NCBI GenBank assembly: GCA_963826505.1
Contig: CAWGXG010000008.1
Coordinates: 1,860,001 to 1,924,000, forward strand
Length of the DNA stretch: 64,000 nt
From: CAWGXG01 sp963826505
GTDB lineage: Bacteria > Chloroflexota > Anaerolineae > Aggregatilineales > Aggregatilineaceae
Direction: 5' to 3'
Shown here: positions 27,359 to 36,749 of the stretch, piece after piece
Numbering within the stretch: position 1 is the stretch's first letter
Layout: the number at the start of each line of letters is the position of its first letter
Made by a program: the position numbers and the translations under genes
Notes under the pieces: model-generated
What the model was told of the DNA's origin: nothing
The model's database searches: none
Seen by the model: the letters and a program-made list of their open reading frames with translations, nothing else

Positions 27359-28834
27359 TCACGCCGCCGGTCCCCAATGTACTGGACCGGACTCTTCGAA
27401 TTCGATGTCGGCGCTGCCGCTGCACAGGTAGCCCTGCGGCATATCGCCGAAGGCGCCACCGCCAGCCGCGTCACGGTAGGCATCGACCCCAACGCGAAAC
27501 CGGTTGTAGTCTGAGGGGAAGACGCCCGACAGGTGATACGAGTTGGCGTCGCCGGGCACCGTGAAGACACGAATCCCGATCAGGCCGCCATCGTCGCCAA
27601 TGGCATAGACGTGGAGCAGATACGCGGCTGCGCCGGGCACCCCGCCCCAGGAGGCGACGGCCATGCGTTCACCGGGCACGATGTCGGCTCCCACGGAGAT
27701 ACCCGAGCATTCCGCGGTGTGGCCTTCAGTACCGATTGGGGCGTCGTCGCTGCACAGATAGCCGTCCGTCTCGTTCCCCGCGTTCACGATAGCCGTGAAC
27801 GGTCCACGGCTGAGGTCTTCAGGACGGAAGGTATAGGTATGGCTGGTCTCGCCTTCCAGCATGATCGGCGAATCCAACAGCATCACGCCGGAGGCGTCGA
27901 TGATGCTGAAAATGTAGTATTCGGCGCCTTCGACGGGCGGCCAGGTGAAGGAAGCCGTATCGCCGTCGAGCGTGGCCGCCACCTGGAACGCGTCGCACAT
28001 CTCGCCGCCGAAGTCGTCGCCGAAGCATGGCCGGCAGAGCGCGCCGCCCGCCGCCCCACCGGACAGACCGCCGGGGATGCAGCCGGGCGCTTGATCGCCA
28101 CAGCTCACCAGGATGCGAATGCTGCCCTGCGCCAGCGGATCATCCGAGCTCACCGCGACTTCATAGTGTCCGCTATCGGGAGCCAGGATCAGGCGATCCT
28201 CCAGGGCGTCGCCGCCGTACAACTGGGCGATCTGGATGCCCTGCTCGTCGCGCACTTTGACCACGAACGGGAACGTGAATGGCTGTCCCTCGCTCAGATT
28301 GGCGACCGTGAACACGGTCGGGCAGTCCTGCGCGTCGAAGCTGAACATTTGGTCCGGCGCGTTGGGCGGAATCGTCACGTCGACGCTCTGCCCATACCCA
28401 AGCGGCGTGGCCGCGGTCGCACCGCGCCCATACAGCTTGAGCACAAAATCGCCGGCGGTCGAATTCTCCCCGCTCGCCAACAGAGAATAGATGCCGGTCT
28501 GCGGCAGGAATAATGACAAAGCGGCACTGAGATTGTCCTCAGAAAAGGGGTTTGTCGTGCTGCTGCCTACCGTCTGTCCATCCGGTCCCACCAAGACCAA
28601 CTGGGGATCCAGGGTTCCGGTCCAGTTGCGGATGGTAGCCTGCACCAGATCACCCGCCGTGCCGTTGAAACTGTAGGTCAGCGATTGGCCCGCTGCCAAC
28701 GTCCCATAAACGCTGCTGCCGTAGCCAATCGATCCTCCGATCTGTGCCTGGGTGATGACGGGCGCAGGCAACAGCAATACCGCGCCCACGATCACCAACC
28801 CCACCCTAAGCCATCGTTTCGGTCGAATCTTCAT
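27359..28834 (-). CDS. Secreted PPC-like/Fn3-like protein, paralogue of the next gene
   Basis: This 491-aa protein has a signal peptide (VGLVIVGAVLLLPAPVITQA). The PPC-like domain (GYGSSVYGTLAAGQSLTYSF, DLVQATIRNWTGTLDPQLVL) and the phrase GQPFTFPFVVKVRD are shared almost word for word with the downstream protein. A Cys-rich linker (CRPCFGDDFGGEMCDAF) leads to two Fn3-like modules. It stops 23 nt before the start of its paralogue, so the two form an operon arising from tandem duplication. Ribosome site GAGGAGGCATC lies close to the ATG. No enzymatic motif is seen. Confidence 0.78.
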   Translation of the reverse strand: MKIRPKRWLRVGLVIVGAVLLLPAPVITQAQIGGSIGYGSSVYGTLAAGQSLTYSFNGTAGDLVQATIRNWTGTLDPQLVLVGPDGQTVGSSTTNPFSEDNLSAALSLFLPQTGIYSLLASGENSTAGDFVLKLYGRGATAATPLGYGQSVDVTIPPNAPDQMFSFDAQDCPTVFTVANLSEGQPFTFPFVVKVRDEQGIQIAQLYGGDALEDRLILAPDSGHYEVAVSSDDPLAQGSIRILVSCGDQAPGCIPGGLSGGAAGGALCRPCFGDDFGGEMCDAFQVAATLDGDTASFTWPPVEGAEYYIFSIIDASGVMLLDSPIMLEGETSHTYTFRPEDLSRGPFTAIVNAGNETDGYLCSDDAPIGTEGHTAECSGISVGADIVPGERMAVASWGGVPGAAAYLLHVYAIGDDGGLIGIRVFTVPGDANSYHLSGVFPSDYNRFRVGVDAYRDAAGGGAFGDMPQGYLCSGSADIEFEESGPVHWGPAA

Positions 28835-29129
28835 GATGCCTCCTCAAAGCTAACGCGATCCATCGATCGGCCGTGCGATTTAGTTGCACTTGGTGCGATG
28901 TTTCACAATCATCGTATACCAGTTATGTATTAAAATAATTGTGAAGTCATAAATTCAGCGTAAATGTGATAGGCAAACACGCTATCGCAGTCGGCGAAAA
29001 GCGAAGAGAGATCGCACCGCGAAGGCGCAGAGGTGGCGGAGAAGACCAAACAAAGGACAGGAATACGGCTGCACGGCGCGGCGAAAAATCCGAGGACCGG
29101 CCTGGAATGCGCCCGTCGCGAAGCGCTTG
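28835..29129. other. Divergent intergenic region
   Basis: Nearly 300 bp lie between the secreted-protein operon and the LacI promoter. The first 130 bp are AT-rich and probably hold the minus-strand promoter. The remainder (28980-29110) is purine-rich and shows no coding pattern, RNA gene or strong hairpin. Confidence 0.4.
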
Positions 29130-29188
29130 TTGCACGAAATTCACGGCATATGCTAGAATGAGCGCAAACGATTACGTAAACGTTTACG
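29130..29188 (+). promoter_or_regulatory. LacI-family gene promoter with palindromic operator
   Basis: A sigma-70 promoter is visible: TTGCAC (29130-29135), 18-bp spacer, TAGAAT (29154-29159) with extended TGC. Just after the expected start site lies the perfect 14-bp palindrome CGTAAACGTTTACG (29175-29188), the classic shape of a LacI/GalR-family operator. An operator at about +10 to +23 should block early transcription, so the regulator is autorepressed. Confidence 0.85.
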
Positions 29189-29207
29189 ATCTGACCCAAA
29201 ACAACTT

Positions 29208-30242
29208 ATGGAAGAACACAGTAACGCGCCCACCATGCGGGATGTAGCCCGCCACGCCGGGGTTTCAACCGCCACAGTTTCTCACGTCATCAACCATACC
29301 CGCCCTGTCAGCGATGAGCTGCGCGAGCGGGTACACAGTTCTATGGAGCAGCTGGGTTACCAACGCAATACGATCGCTCGGGCGCTGCGCAGCCGGCATT
29401 CACACACGATCGGCGTCATCGTGCCCGACGGCAGCAACCCCTTCTTTGCCGAGGTCGCGCAAGGCATCGAAGACGGCATTTTGGAGCAGGAATACAGCCT
29501 GATTCTGTGCGATTCTAACAATGACCTGGGCAAGGTCCTGCTGCATACGAAGAATCTCAGTGCCAAACAGGTGGACGGGATCATATACGCCACCTCAGGC
29601 GAAGATTTCGAAGGGATCACCTCCCTGCTGGACGGCAGCGTCGCCGTGGTAGCCTTCGACCTGGATACGGCGGGCTTTGCGGCGGACGCGGTGCTGCTGG
29701 ACAACTTCAAGGGCGGGCAGGTCGCGACTCAACATCTGCTTGACCTGGGGCACCGCCGCATCGCGTGTATTACCGGGCCATCGCGCCAATCGCTGCGCCG
29801 CGAACGCGAAACAGGGTACCGCAATGCGCTCAATGACGCGGGCATCGCGGTCGACGAAACCCTGGTGCGCGAAGGCGATTTTCAGCCTATGAGCGGCTAT
29901 CGTCACGCGCTAAGCCTGCTGCAACAATCAAAGGATCGCCCCTCGGCGATCTTTGCGTGTAACGATCTTATGGCGATGGGCGTGCTACGGGCCGCTCACG
30001 AGTTGGGGATCAACGTCCCCGACCAGCTATCCGTCATCGGCTTTGACGGCATTTACCTGGCATCCTTTACCACACCCACTTTGTCCACCATCCGTTTACC
30101 CAAGTACGACATGGGCAGGCAGGCCGCTCACTTGCTGCTTCAACGGATACGGAACAGTCAAAAACCACCGGAAAAGTGTATTTTCGAGTTCGAGCTGGTA
30201 GTCCGAGAGTCAACCGCGCCGTATCGCATCGACCATCGATAG
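29208..30242 (+). CDS. LacI-family transcriptional repressor
   Basis: This 344-aa protein has an N-terminal LacI HTH (MRDVARHAGVSTATVSHVIN), a hinge (NTIARALRSRHSHTIGVIVP) and a periplasmic-binding-protein-like effector domain (SNPFFAEVAQGIEDGILEQE, HLLDLGHRRIACITGPS, RPSAIFACNDLMAMGVLRAA, LSVIGFDGI). An alternative start is Met10 at 29235. The operator in front of it (29175-29188) indicates autoregulation. The transporter and catabolic genes downstream on the same strand are the likely regulon. The effector is probably the imported compound or a breakdown product, perhaps a nucleoside or nucleobase (inference). Confidence 0.93.
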   Translation: MEEHSNAPTMRDVARHAGVSTATVSHVINHTRPVSDELRERVHSSMEQLGYQRNTIARALRSRHSHTIGVIVPDGSNPFFAEVAQGIEDGILEQEYSLILCDSNNDLGKVLLHTKNLSAKQVDGIIYATSGEDFEGITSLLDGSVAVVAFDLDTAGFAADAVLLDNFKGGQVATQHLLDLGHRRIACITGPSRQSLRRERETGYRNALNDAGIAVDETLVREGDFQPMSGYRHALSLLQQSKDRPSAIFACNDLMAMGVLRAAHELGINVPDQLSVIGFDGIYLASFTTPTLSTIRLPKYDMGRQAAHLLLQRIRNSQKPPEKCIFEFELVVRESTAPYRIDHR

Positions 30243-30333
30243 ATCGTCATGGAACGAGGAGGTTCAGAGCAACGGGTTTTTCGGTATTCCGCTGTCATGC
30301 GCTCAGCAACCGTTTCTTAATTCAAGGAGGTTT

Positions 30334-31389
30334 ATGGTGAAGAAATTCTTGGTTTTGGCACTCGTAGCAGCCCTGTTGGTGGGTGGCATCGGGCTGAGCG
30401 GCAAGAGCGCCGCGAAAGCCGCCGATAAGCCAGTTCTGGTCGTCTCAACATGGGGCTACAACCAGGATTTGCTCGACAAGAACATTACGATTCCGTTTCA
30501 GGACAAGTATGACGTTGAGATCGTGTACGAGACCGGCAATAACTCCGAACGTCTGAGCAAGATGGTCGAGCGCGGGGATGATCCCGGCGTCGATGTTGTG
30601 CATTTTGCGGACTCGTATGCTTACACCGCGTACCAGGAAGGGCTGCTCCAGCCCTACAACCCCGATCTGCTGCCCAGCCTGGGCGATCTGTATGATTGGG
30701 CCGTAGACCCGATCGGCGGCCAGTATGCCGTTGGGTACGCCGTAAGCAGCTATGGTTTGTTCTACCGCACCGACGAAGTCAAAGAACCGATCACCTCGTG
30801 GAAAGACCTGTGGCGCAGCGACGTCAAGGGCTATGTCACCGTGCCAGATATGGGCACTACCAATGGCCCCGCTACCCTGCTGATGATGGCACGCGCCTGG
30901 GGCGGCGACATTGACAACCTGGAACCGGCCTGGGAAAACCTGCCCGATCTGGTTGATCAACTGCTGACCACCTACGTGCGTTCGTCCGAATTGACTTCGC
31001 TGGTCCAGCAAGAAGAAGTCTGGGTTGGCTCGGTACCATCCTTCTCGTTCCCCGCCCTGACCGACACCGGCCTGCCGCTGGAATTCGTGATTCCCGAAGA
31101 AGGGCTGGCGGGCTTCCAGAGTGTTGTCAGCGTGGTCAAGGGAACCAAGCAGGAAGAACTGGCGCACGAATACATCGACTTCCTCATCTCGCACGACGTG
31201 CAGCTTGCCGAAGCGATGGACCTGGTCGACTCACCGACCAACATGACGGTCGAAGTCCCCGATGACGTGGCCGCCAAGCTGACCTATGGCCAAGACATGA
31301 TCAACTCGCTGACCTTCATGGATTCGGCCTTCGTGTCGGATCATCTGGAAGAATGGATCACCCGCTGGAACGAACTGCTGGTCCAGTAG
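30334..31389 (+). CDS. PotD-like ABC transporter substrate-binding protein
   Basis: This 351-aa exported protein has a signal peptide (FLVLALVAALLVGGIGLSGK); the first region after it is VLVVSTWGYNQDLLDKNITI. It has the class F/PotD pattern: FQDKYDVEIVYETGNNSERL, VDVVHFADSYAYTAYQEGLL, YAVGYAVSSYGLFYRTDEVK and MMARAWGGDIDN. No lipobox is visible. Strong ribosome site AAGGAGG lies 3 nt before ATG at 30334. It is the first gene after lacI and is separated from the permeases by a terminator hairpin, which would give excess binding protein. PotD relatives bind polyamines, but related clusters take up other amines or thiamine-like compounds, so the substrate is open. Confidence 0.9.
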   Translation: MVKKFLVLALVAALLVGGIGLSGKSAAKAADKPVLVVSTWGYNQDLLDKNITIPFQDKYDVEIVYETGNNSERLSKMVERGDDPGVDVVHFADSYAYTAYQEGLLQPYNPDLLPSLGDLYDWAVDPIGGQYAVGYAVSSYGLFYRTDEVKEPITSWKDLWRSDVKGYVTVPDMGTTNGPATLLMMARAWGGDIDNLEPAWENLPDLVDQLLTTYVRSSELTSLVQQEEVWVGSVPSFSFPALTDTGLPLEFVIPEEGLAGFQSVVSVVKGTKQEELAHEYIDFLISHDVQLAEAMDLVDSPTNMTVEVPDDVAAKLTYGQDMINSLTFMDSAFVSDHLEEWITRWNELLVQ

Positions 31390-31411
31390 GTCTGACTCAA
31401 ACAGAAGTGCG

Positions 31412-31450
31412 GGAGGCGGTGGCGCGAGTCACCGCCTCCTCGGCCTTTTT
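31412..31450 (+). terminator. Partial terminator between binding-protein and permease genes
   Basis: GGAGGCGGTG (31412-31421) pairs with CACCGCCTCC (31430-31439) around an 8-nt loop, followed by TCGGCCTTTTT. Within ABC operons such a hairpin usually lets only part of the transcripts pass into the permease genes. Confidence 0.8.
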
Positions 31451-31537
31451 GGCCCGGCAGCCACTCGCCGAACGCGCAAGCGATAGATCGGCAGTTATTG
31501 ACTATTTGTGGTGCCGCCAGCGGCACGGACACTTTTT

Positions 31538-32368
31538 ATGAAATCACACGGAAAAACGCGCTCTGTTCTTATGCTGGTCAGCCCGGCCTTGATCTTTATT
31601 GTTTTGCTTTTTTTGCTGCCGCTCATTGCCGTCTTTGTGGACACCTTCAAGACCAAAGCGGGAGCGTGGTCGATCCAGGAATACAGCGACTTCATTCAGG
31701 ACCCGGTCGTACAGAAAGTCTACCAGCGGACGATCCGGTTGGCGGCGATTGTCACCGTGATTTCGGCGCTAATCGGGTATCCCGTGTCGTATGCCATCGC
31801 GCGCATGCGGCCCGGACGCCGGTCAATCGTCATGTCGCTGATCATCCTGCCGCTGATGACCAACCCTGTCGCCCGCACCTACTCCTGGCTGGTGATCCTG
31901 GGCCGGTTGGGGTTGGTCAACAACGTAGTCGAGACGTTTCACCTGTCCGAACGCCCGCTGCGGCTACTGTACACTGAAACGGCGATCATCTTGGGGCTGC
32001 TGCATCTATTCTTGCCTTTGATGATCCTGTCGCTAGTCAGCGCGATGGAAAATATCCGTACCGATGTCGAAGAGGCGGCGCAAAGCCTGGGGGCTAACCG
32101 GTTGGTGGTGTTTTTGCGCATCATCGTGCCGCTGTCGGCCGACGGACTCATTTTGGGCGGCACGCTGGTGTTCACCGGGTGCATCACGGCCTATGTCACG
32201 CCCGCTATTTTGGGCGGCACCCGCGTCTTGATGCTGGCGACGCTGCTGTACCAGCGCGCGATGGTGTTGATCGACTGGAACAGCGCCACGATCATTGCCA
32301 TGTCGATGGTGCTGACCACACTGGTCGTTAATCGCATCCTGCGACTATTCCGGCCAAAAATGCAATGA
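31538..32368 (+). CDS. PotB-like ABC transporter permease
   Basis: This is a six-helix inner-membrane permease. The start MKSHGKTRSVLMLVSPALIF at 31538 is preferred; a start 10 codons earlier is possible. Helix 1 is LIFIVLLFLLPLIAVFVDTF. The cytoplasmic EAA loop reads EEAAQSLGANRLVVFLRIIV. The C-terminus overlaps the next permease start by 4 nt (ATGA). PotB and PotC homologues form the heterodimeric channel of polyamine-type importers. The reading frame is intact. Confidence 0.9.
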   Translation: MKSHGKTRSVLMLVSPALIFIVLLFLLPLIAVFVDTFKTKAGAWSIQEYSDFIQDPVVQKVYQRTIRLAAIVTVISALIGYPVSYAIARMRPGRRSIVMSLIILPLMTNPVARTYSWLVILGRLGLVNNVVETFHLSERPLRLLYTETAIILGLLHLFLPLMILSLVSAMENIRTDVEEAAQSLGANRLVVFLRIIVPLSADGLILGGTLVFTGCITAYVTPAILGGTRVLMLATLLYQRAMVLIDWNSATIIAMSMVLTTLVVNRILRLFRPKMQ

Positions 32369-33150
32369 AAAACGGCATACTCATTAACGTCATTTTGGTG
32401 TTGACCCTGGTCTTCCTGCTGGGGCCGTTTTTGCTGATCTTCGCGGCGTCGTTCGGGTCTGCGCCAACGCTGGCTTTTCCGCCGCGCGGCGAGCTGTCGC
32501 TGCGTTGGTTCGAGCAAAGTTTTCTCGGTCAAAGATTTCATCGACTCCTTCGAAACGAGCCTGGAAATCGCCATGCTGGGCGCGTTGACGGCGCTGGTGT
32601 TGGGTATCCCGGTAGCCTATGCCATCGTTCGCTACCAGTTCAGGGGCAAAGACATGATCGAGGTGCTATTTTCCTCACCGGCCATCGTGCCGGGGATTGT
32701 GGTCGGGTCTGGCGCTGTTGCGCTATTTCGTGCTGATCAGCCACATGCCCGTCACGACTAGGACTCTACCTGGGCCACACCGCGATCCTGTTTCCCTATT
32801 CGGTGCGCGTGGTGTCGGCCAGCCTGCGCAACCTGAACCCATCCATTGAGGAAGCGGCTGTCAGCCTGGGCGCGAACCCGTTCACGGCGTTTGTGCTGGT
32901 GGTGCTGCCCAACATCCGATCGGGCGTGGTGGCAGCGTTCATCCTGGCGTTCATCACGTCCTTCAACAACGTCCCGATTTCGCTGTTTCTGACCGGGCCG
33001 GGCGTGGCGACGCTGCCAATCCGGATGATGTTGTACATGGAATACAATTTCGATCCCACGATTGCCGCGCTGTCGACGCTGCTGATCATCTTCACCGTGA
33101 CGATCGTGCAGGCGATGGAACGTATTTTGAAGGTTTCGGCCCGCATCTGA
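32365..33150 (+). CDS. PotC-like ABC transporter permease, frameshifted twice
   Basis: This is the second permease of the importer. Helix 1 is ILINVILVLTLVFLLGPFLL. After an indel near 32525 the frame continues with KDFIDSFETSLEIAMLGALT and YAIVRYQFRGKDMIEVLFSS. After another near 32710-32760 it continues with GLYLGHTAILFPYSVRVVSA. The EAA loop IEEAAVSLGANPFTAFVLVV is intact. Total length of about 262 codons is normal. Because the codon pattern is good on all sides, the breaks are more likely sequence errors than decay. Confidence 0.87.
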
Positions 33151-33170
33151 ATTGGGGGAGCTAACGTTCT

Positions 33171-34268
33171 ATGTCGTTTCTCAGATTAGAAAATATCGAG
33201 GCGGGTTACGAAAAGAACAAGCCCATCCTGAGCGGTTATAACCTGACGGTCGAACAGGGCAAGCTGGTGTCGCTGCTGGGCCCCAGCGGTTGCGGCAAAA
33301 CGACCACGCTGCGCACGATCGCCGGGTTCATCGCTCCGACGCAGGGGCACGTCATCATCGGGCAGAAAGATTACACGCGCCGCCCACCTCACAGACGGAA
33401 TATCGGGCTGGTTTTTCAAAATTACGCCCTGTTCCCGCATCTCAGTGTCTATAACAATGTCGCGTTTGGGCTAAAGATGCGTCGCCGCTCGCGCAGCGAA
33501 ATCAACGAGCGGGTGCTGCAAGCCCTGAACAGCGTGGGAATGGCCGGGTTCGAGGACCGGCTGCCCGCGCAGCTCTCCGGCGGGCAGCAGCAGCGCGTCG
33601 CGCTGGCGCGGGCGATCGTCATCCAGCCGGACCTGCTGCTGTTGGATGAGCCGCTCTCGAATCTGGATGCCAAGCTGCGCGTCGAGATGCGCGCCGAGCT
33701 GCGCCGCCTGCAAAAGCAGCTCAACATCACGATGCTGTATGTGACTCACGATCAGGCCGAAGCGCTCAGCCTGTCAGACTGGATCGTCGTGATGAACCAG
33801 GGGCTGATCGAGCAGATGGGTCCGCCGCAGGAGATTTTCCAGCGTCCAAAGACAGCCTTTGTGGCGCGTTTCATGGGCTATGATAACTATTTCGACGCGC
33901 ACCTCACGCAGGTCGACGGCCGGGCCGCAGTGGCTCAAGTGGGGAATCTGACACTGCGCGCTACGCTGACAGAGCCGGGCGCTGCCCACGCAGGAGATAC
34001 TGCTACGCTGTTCTTCCGCCCCAGCGACGCGACACTGCGAACCGAACCCGGCGACAATACGATCCCCGGCAAGCTTAATTTCAGCATCTTTCAAGGCGAA
34101 ACCACGCAGTATTCCCTGCATACCGACCTTGGGCAGTTCAGCGTGTTTGAAGAGGAAGAAGCGCCGCGCCCGTCCATGGCTGCACTGCATATCGCGATTC
34201 CGCCCGAAAAGCTGATCATCACGGCCCCTGACATTAGGCTTCAGTTACAAGACTCGCACGGAAGGTGA
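33171..34268 (+). CDS. PotA/UgpC-like ABC transporter ATP-binding protein
   Basis: This 365-aa ATPase has Walker A LLGPSGCGKTTTL, Q-loop VFQNYALFPHLSV, signature LSGGQQQRVALARA, Walker B LLLLDEPLSNLDAKL, the H-switch YVTHDQAEALSL, and a C-terminal TOBE domain (about 245-350). It energises the two permeases upstream. GGGGGAG lies about 10 nt before the ATG. The next gene begins 6 nt after the stop, tying the importer to purine or nucleoside enzymes. Confidence 0.94.
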   Translation: MSFLRLENIEAGYEKNKPILSGYNLTVEQGKLVSLLGPSGCGKTTTLRTIAGFIAPTQGHVIIGQKDYTRRPPHRRNIGLVFQNYALFPHLSVYNNVAFGLKMRRRSRSEINERVLQALNSVGMAGFEDRLPAQLSGGQQQRVALARAIVIQPDLLLLDEPLSNLDAKLRVEMRAELRRLQKQLNITMLYVTHDQAEALSLSDWIVVMNQGLIEQMGPPQEIFQRPKTAFVARFMGYDNYFDAHLTQVDGRAAVAQVGNLTLRATLTEPGAAHAGDTATLFFRPSDATLRTEPGDNTIPGKLNFSIFQGETTQYSLHTDLGQFSVFEEEEAPRPSMAALHIAIPPEKLIITAPDIRLQLQDSHGR

Positions 34269-34274
34269 TTTCGA

Positions 34275-35031
34275 ATGGTCGAAAAGCATGACCCAGGAGT
34301 TGAAGTCCAGAAACATATCCGCTGCCTGCCCGGCGATGTAGCGCAGTTACGTGCTGCTGCCCGGCGATCCGCAGCGCGCCAAGCGCATCGCCGCGCGGAT
34401 GGACGACGCCAAGTTCATCGCAGAGAACCGCGAGTTCGTCGTTTACACGGGCACCACCGCTGGCGTACCCGTCAGCGTATGCTCGACCGGCATCGGCGGC
34501 CCATCGGCCTCGATCGCGCTGGAAGAATTGGTCAACGTAGGGGCGCGCGTGTTCATCCGTGTCGGGTCCGCGGGGGGCCGTCAGAAAAGCACACCAATCG
34601 GGACGCCGGTTGTGATCACCGCCGCCTATCGCGGTGAAGGGACTTCAAAAGCCTACCTCCCGGCGGAATTCCCCGCCGTCGCTGACCTGAATGTCACGAA
34701 TGCGCTGGTCGCGGCGGCGCAAGAGTTGGAAAAAGAGTACCGGGTCGGGCTGGCCTTCACACGCGACGCCTATTACGTACAGGATCACGCCCTCAACGAG
34801 CTGCTGACTGCGCACGGCATCGAAGCGGCCGAGCAGGAAGCCTCGATCCTGTTCATCACAGGCACGCACCGCGGCGTGCAGGTGGGCGCGGTCGTCACGA
34901 CAGATTCGAATATCTGGCTGGCCCAGCAGCCCACCCTGGCCCAAAAAGAAGCGCTCTACGCGGAAGGCGAAAAGAAGGTGATCGGCATCGCGCTGCGTGC
35001 CGTGCAGATCATGGCGGAGCGCGGCCTCTGA
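34275..35031 (+). CDS. Uridine/purine nucleoside phosphorylase (PNP_UDP_1 family), frameshifted near 34347
   Basis: The enzyme cleaves a nucleoside with phosphate to a base and ribose-1-phosphate. The signature STGIGGPSASIALEEL matches the family pattern exactly. GDPQRAKRIA near the N-terminus is the phosphate-binding loop and FIRVGSAGG the next loop. One extra T near 34347 splits the first 25 codons (VEKHDPGVEVQKHIRCLPGD) from the rest; the corrected length is about 251 aa. Uridine phosphorylase is the closest memory match, but base specificity is uncertain. It sits between the importer and adenine deaminase, and its end overlaps the ade start by 1 nt. Confidence 0.88.
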
Positions 35032-36749
35032 TGCAGCTCGATCTTCTGTTCACCAACGCGAAAATCCTGGACGTTTTCCGCCTGCGCGTGTTTGAGGGTT
35101 GGGCGGGAGTCCGGGGGAACCGGTTTGTGTACGTGGAAGAGGGCGCGCCGCCGTCGGACGCCAGCGCAAGCTATGTGCACGATCTCAACAGGCGCATGCT
35201 CGCCCCCACGCTGATCGACTCTCATATGCACATTGAATCGAGCCTGATCACGCCGCGCCGCTTTGCGGAAGCCGTGCTGCCTTTCGGCACAACCGCCGTG
35301 CTGGCCGATCCGCACGAGATCGCCAACGTGGCCGGAGTCGAGGGTATCCGCTGGATGATCGCCGCCTCGCAAGGTCTGCCGCTGCGTGTATATATCGCGA
35401 TTCCTAGCTGTGTGCCCGCAACGTCACCCGAGATCGAGTGGACGGCCCACGTGTTTGACGCGGATAGCATCCGCGCGCTGGCGGACGCGCCGAATGTCCT
35501 CGCGTTGGGCGAAGTGATGGATTATCGAGGGCTGTTAGGGCAAAACGACCGCCTGCCGCCGCTGGTCCGGGCGGCGCGTGACGCGGGTCTGCGCCTGGAG
35601 GGGCATATCCCCACGCTGAGCGGCGTTGAGCTGTCAGAATATCTGTCGCACGGCATCACGTCCGATCACACGCTGACGTTCCCAGAGAAGATTCTCGAAC
35701 AGCTTTCGAAGGGCGTGACCGTGATGCTGCAAGCTAAATCGGTGACGGCGGAAAACATGGCGCTGGTGGCGAGTCTGCCCGATCGCGCCAATATCGTCTT
35801 TGTGACGGACGACATCGAGCCGCCGCTGCTGCAAACCGGGCATTTGAGCAGCATCCTGACGCAGGCCGTTGAAGCCGGGCTGCCAGCCCTGGAAGCCTAC
35901 GCGTCGGCCAGCATACGCCCGGCACGCTACCTGGGGCTGCGTGATCAGGGCGCGATCGCGCCGGGTTATCGCGCGGATTGCATGATCATGGACAGCCTGA
36001 CCGCGTTCCCGCCCAATGCGGTATACGTCGACGGGCAGCAGGTGGCGTCAGAGGGTCGCATGCTGGCGCACAGTTGGCCAGCGCCGCCCCCGCTTCCGGA
36101 TTTTCCACCGGTGCCGGACGGGCTGCAACCCGCCGATCTGCGGTTGGATAACTCTGGCGCGCCTGCTGAGGCCGTCCTCGCTAACGTCGTCGTGCTGGAC
36201 AACGAACGGAATACCCAAACCCGCCTCGAACAAACGCGCATCCCCATGCAAGACGGATATGCGGTCTTCACGGAAGGCGACGAACTCAACCTCGCGGCGG
36301 TGATCGCGCGTAACAGCACATCACGAGCGGTTGGGGTCATTAAGAATGTAAAACTGGAACACGGCGCGTTCGCGACCAGCCTGGCTCACGACAGCCACAA
36401 CCTGCTGATCATCGGGCGCGATCCAGCCTCAATGATCGCGGCGGCGCAGGCTGTGCGGGCCCAGGGCGGCGGAGTCGCGGTGGCGGTCGAGACGCAGGTG
36501 GTAGCCGCGCTGCCGCTGCCATTGTTCGGCCTGATCAGTGACCAGCCCGCGCCCCAGGTCGCGCATGATCTGGAACAGGTCGAGGCGGCTCTGGAAACAT
36601 TAGGCGTCACGCATCAGCGCCCGTTCTTGACGCTGTCGATCATGGCGCTGAGCGTCAGCCCGTACTACAAATTCACCGATAAAGGCATTGTCGATACCGA
36701 GCAGCGCGCGCTGCTGCCCACCTGGGAAGACGCGCCCACTCATGACTGA
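35031..36749 (+). CDS. ade: Adenine deaminase
   Basis: This 572-aa amidohydrolase converts adenine to hypoxanthine and ammonia. Metal-binding HxH is in LIDSHMHIESSLITP, and other family landmarks are GTTAVLADPHEIANVAGVEG, GEVMDYRGLL, EGHIPTLSG, HGITSDHT and FVTDDIEPPLL. The C-terminal half has the bacterial Ade domain (ARNSTSRAVGVIKNVKLEHG, GGGVAVAVETQVVAALPLPL). Length and motifs are normal and the frame is intact. It overlaps the phosphorylase upstream and the peptidase downstream, so these are one operon. With a nucleoside phosphorylase it gives a route from adenosine-type compounds to hypoxanthine. Confidence 0.95.
   Translation: MQLDLLFTNAKILDVFRLRVFEGWAGVRGNRFVYVEEGAPPSDASASYVHDLNRRMLAPTLIDSHMHIESSLITPRRFAEAVLPFGTTAVLADPHEIANVAGVEGIRWMIAASQGLPLRVYIAIPSCVPATSPEIEWTAHVFDADSIRALADAPNVLALGEVMDYRGLLGQNDRLPPLVRAARDAGLRLEGHIPTLSGVELSEYLSHGITSDHTLTFPEKILEQLSKGVTVMLQAKSVTAENMALVASLPDRANIVFVTDDIEPPLLQTGHLSSILTQAVEAGLPALEAYASASIRPARYLGLRDQGAIAPGYRADCMIMDSLTAFPPNAVYVDGQQVASEGRMLAHSWPAPPPLPDFPPVPDGLQPADLRLDNSGAPAEAVLANVVVLDNERNTQTRLEQTRIPMQDGYAVFTEGDELNLAAVIARNSTSRAVGVIKNVKLEHGAFATSLAHDSHNLLIIGRDPASMIAAAQAVRAQGGGVAVAVETQVVAALPLPLFGLISDQPAPQVAHDLEQVEAALETLGVTHQRPFLTLSIMALSVSPYYKFTDKGIVDTEQRALLPTWEDAPTHD

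Noticed and set aside
30243..30333. Riboswitch in front of the binding-protein gene
   Set aside because: The leader is only about 90 nt, and no known purine, preQ1 or TPP core could be recognised.
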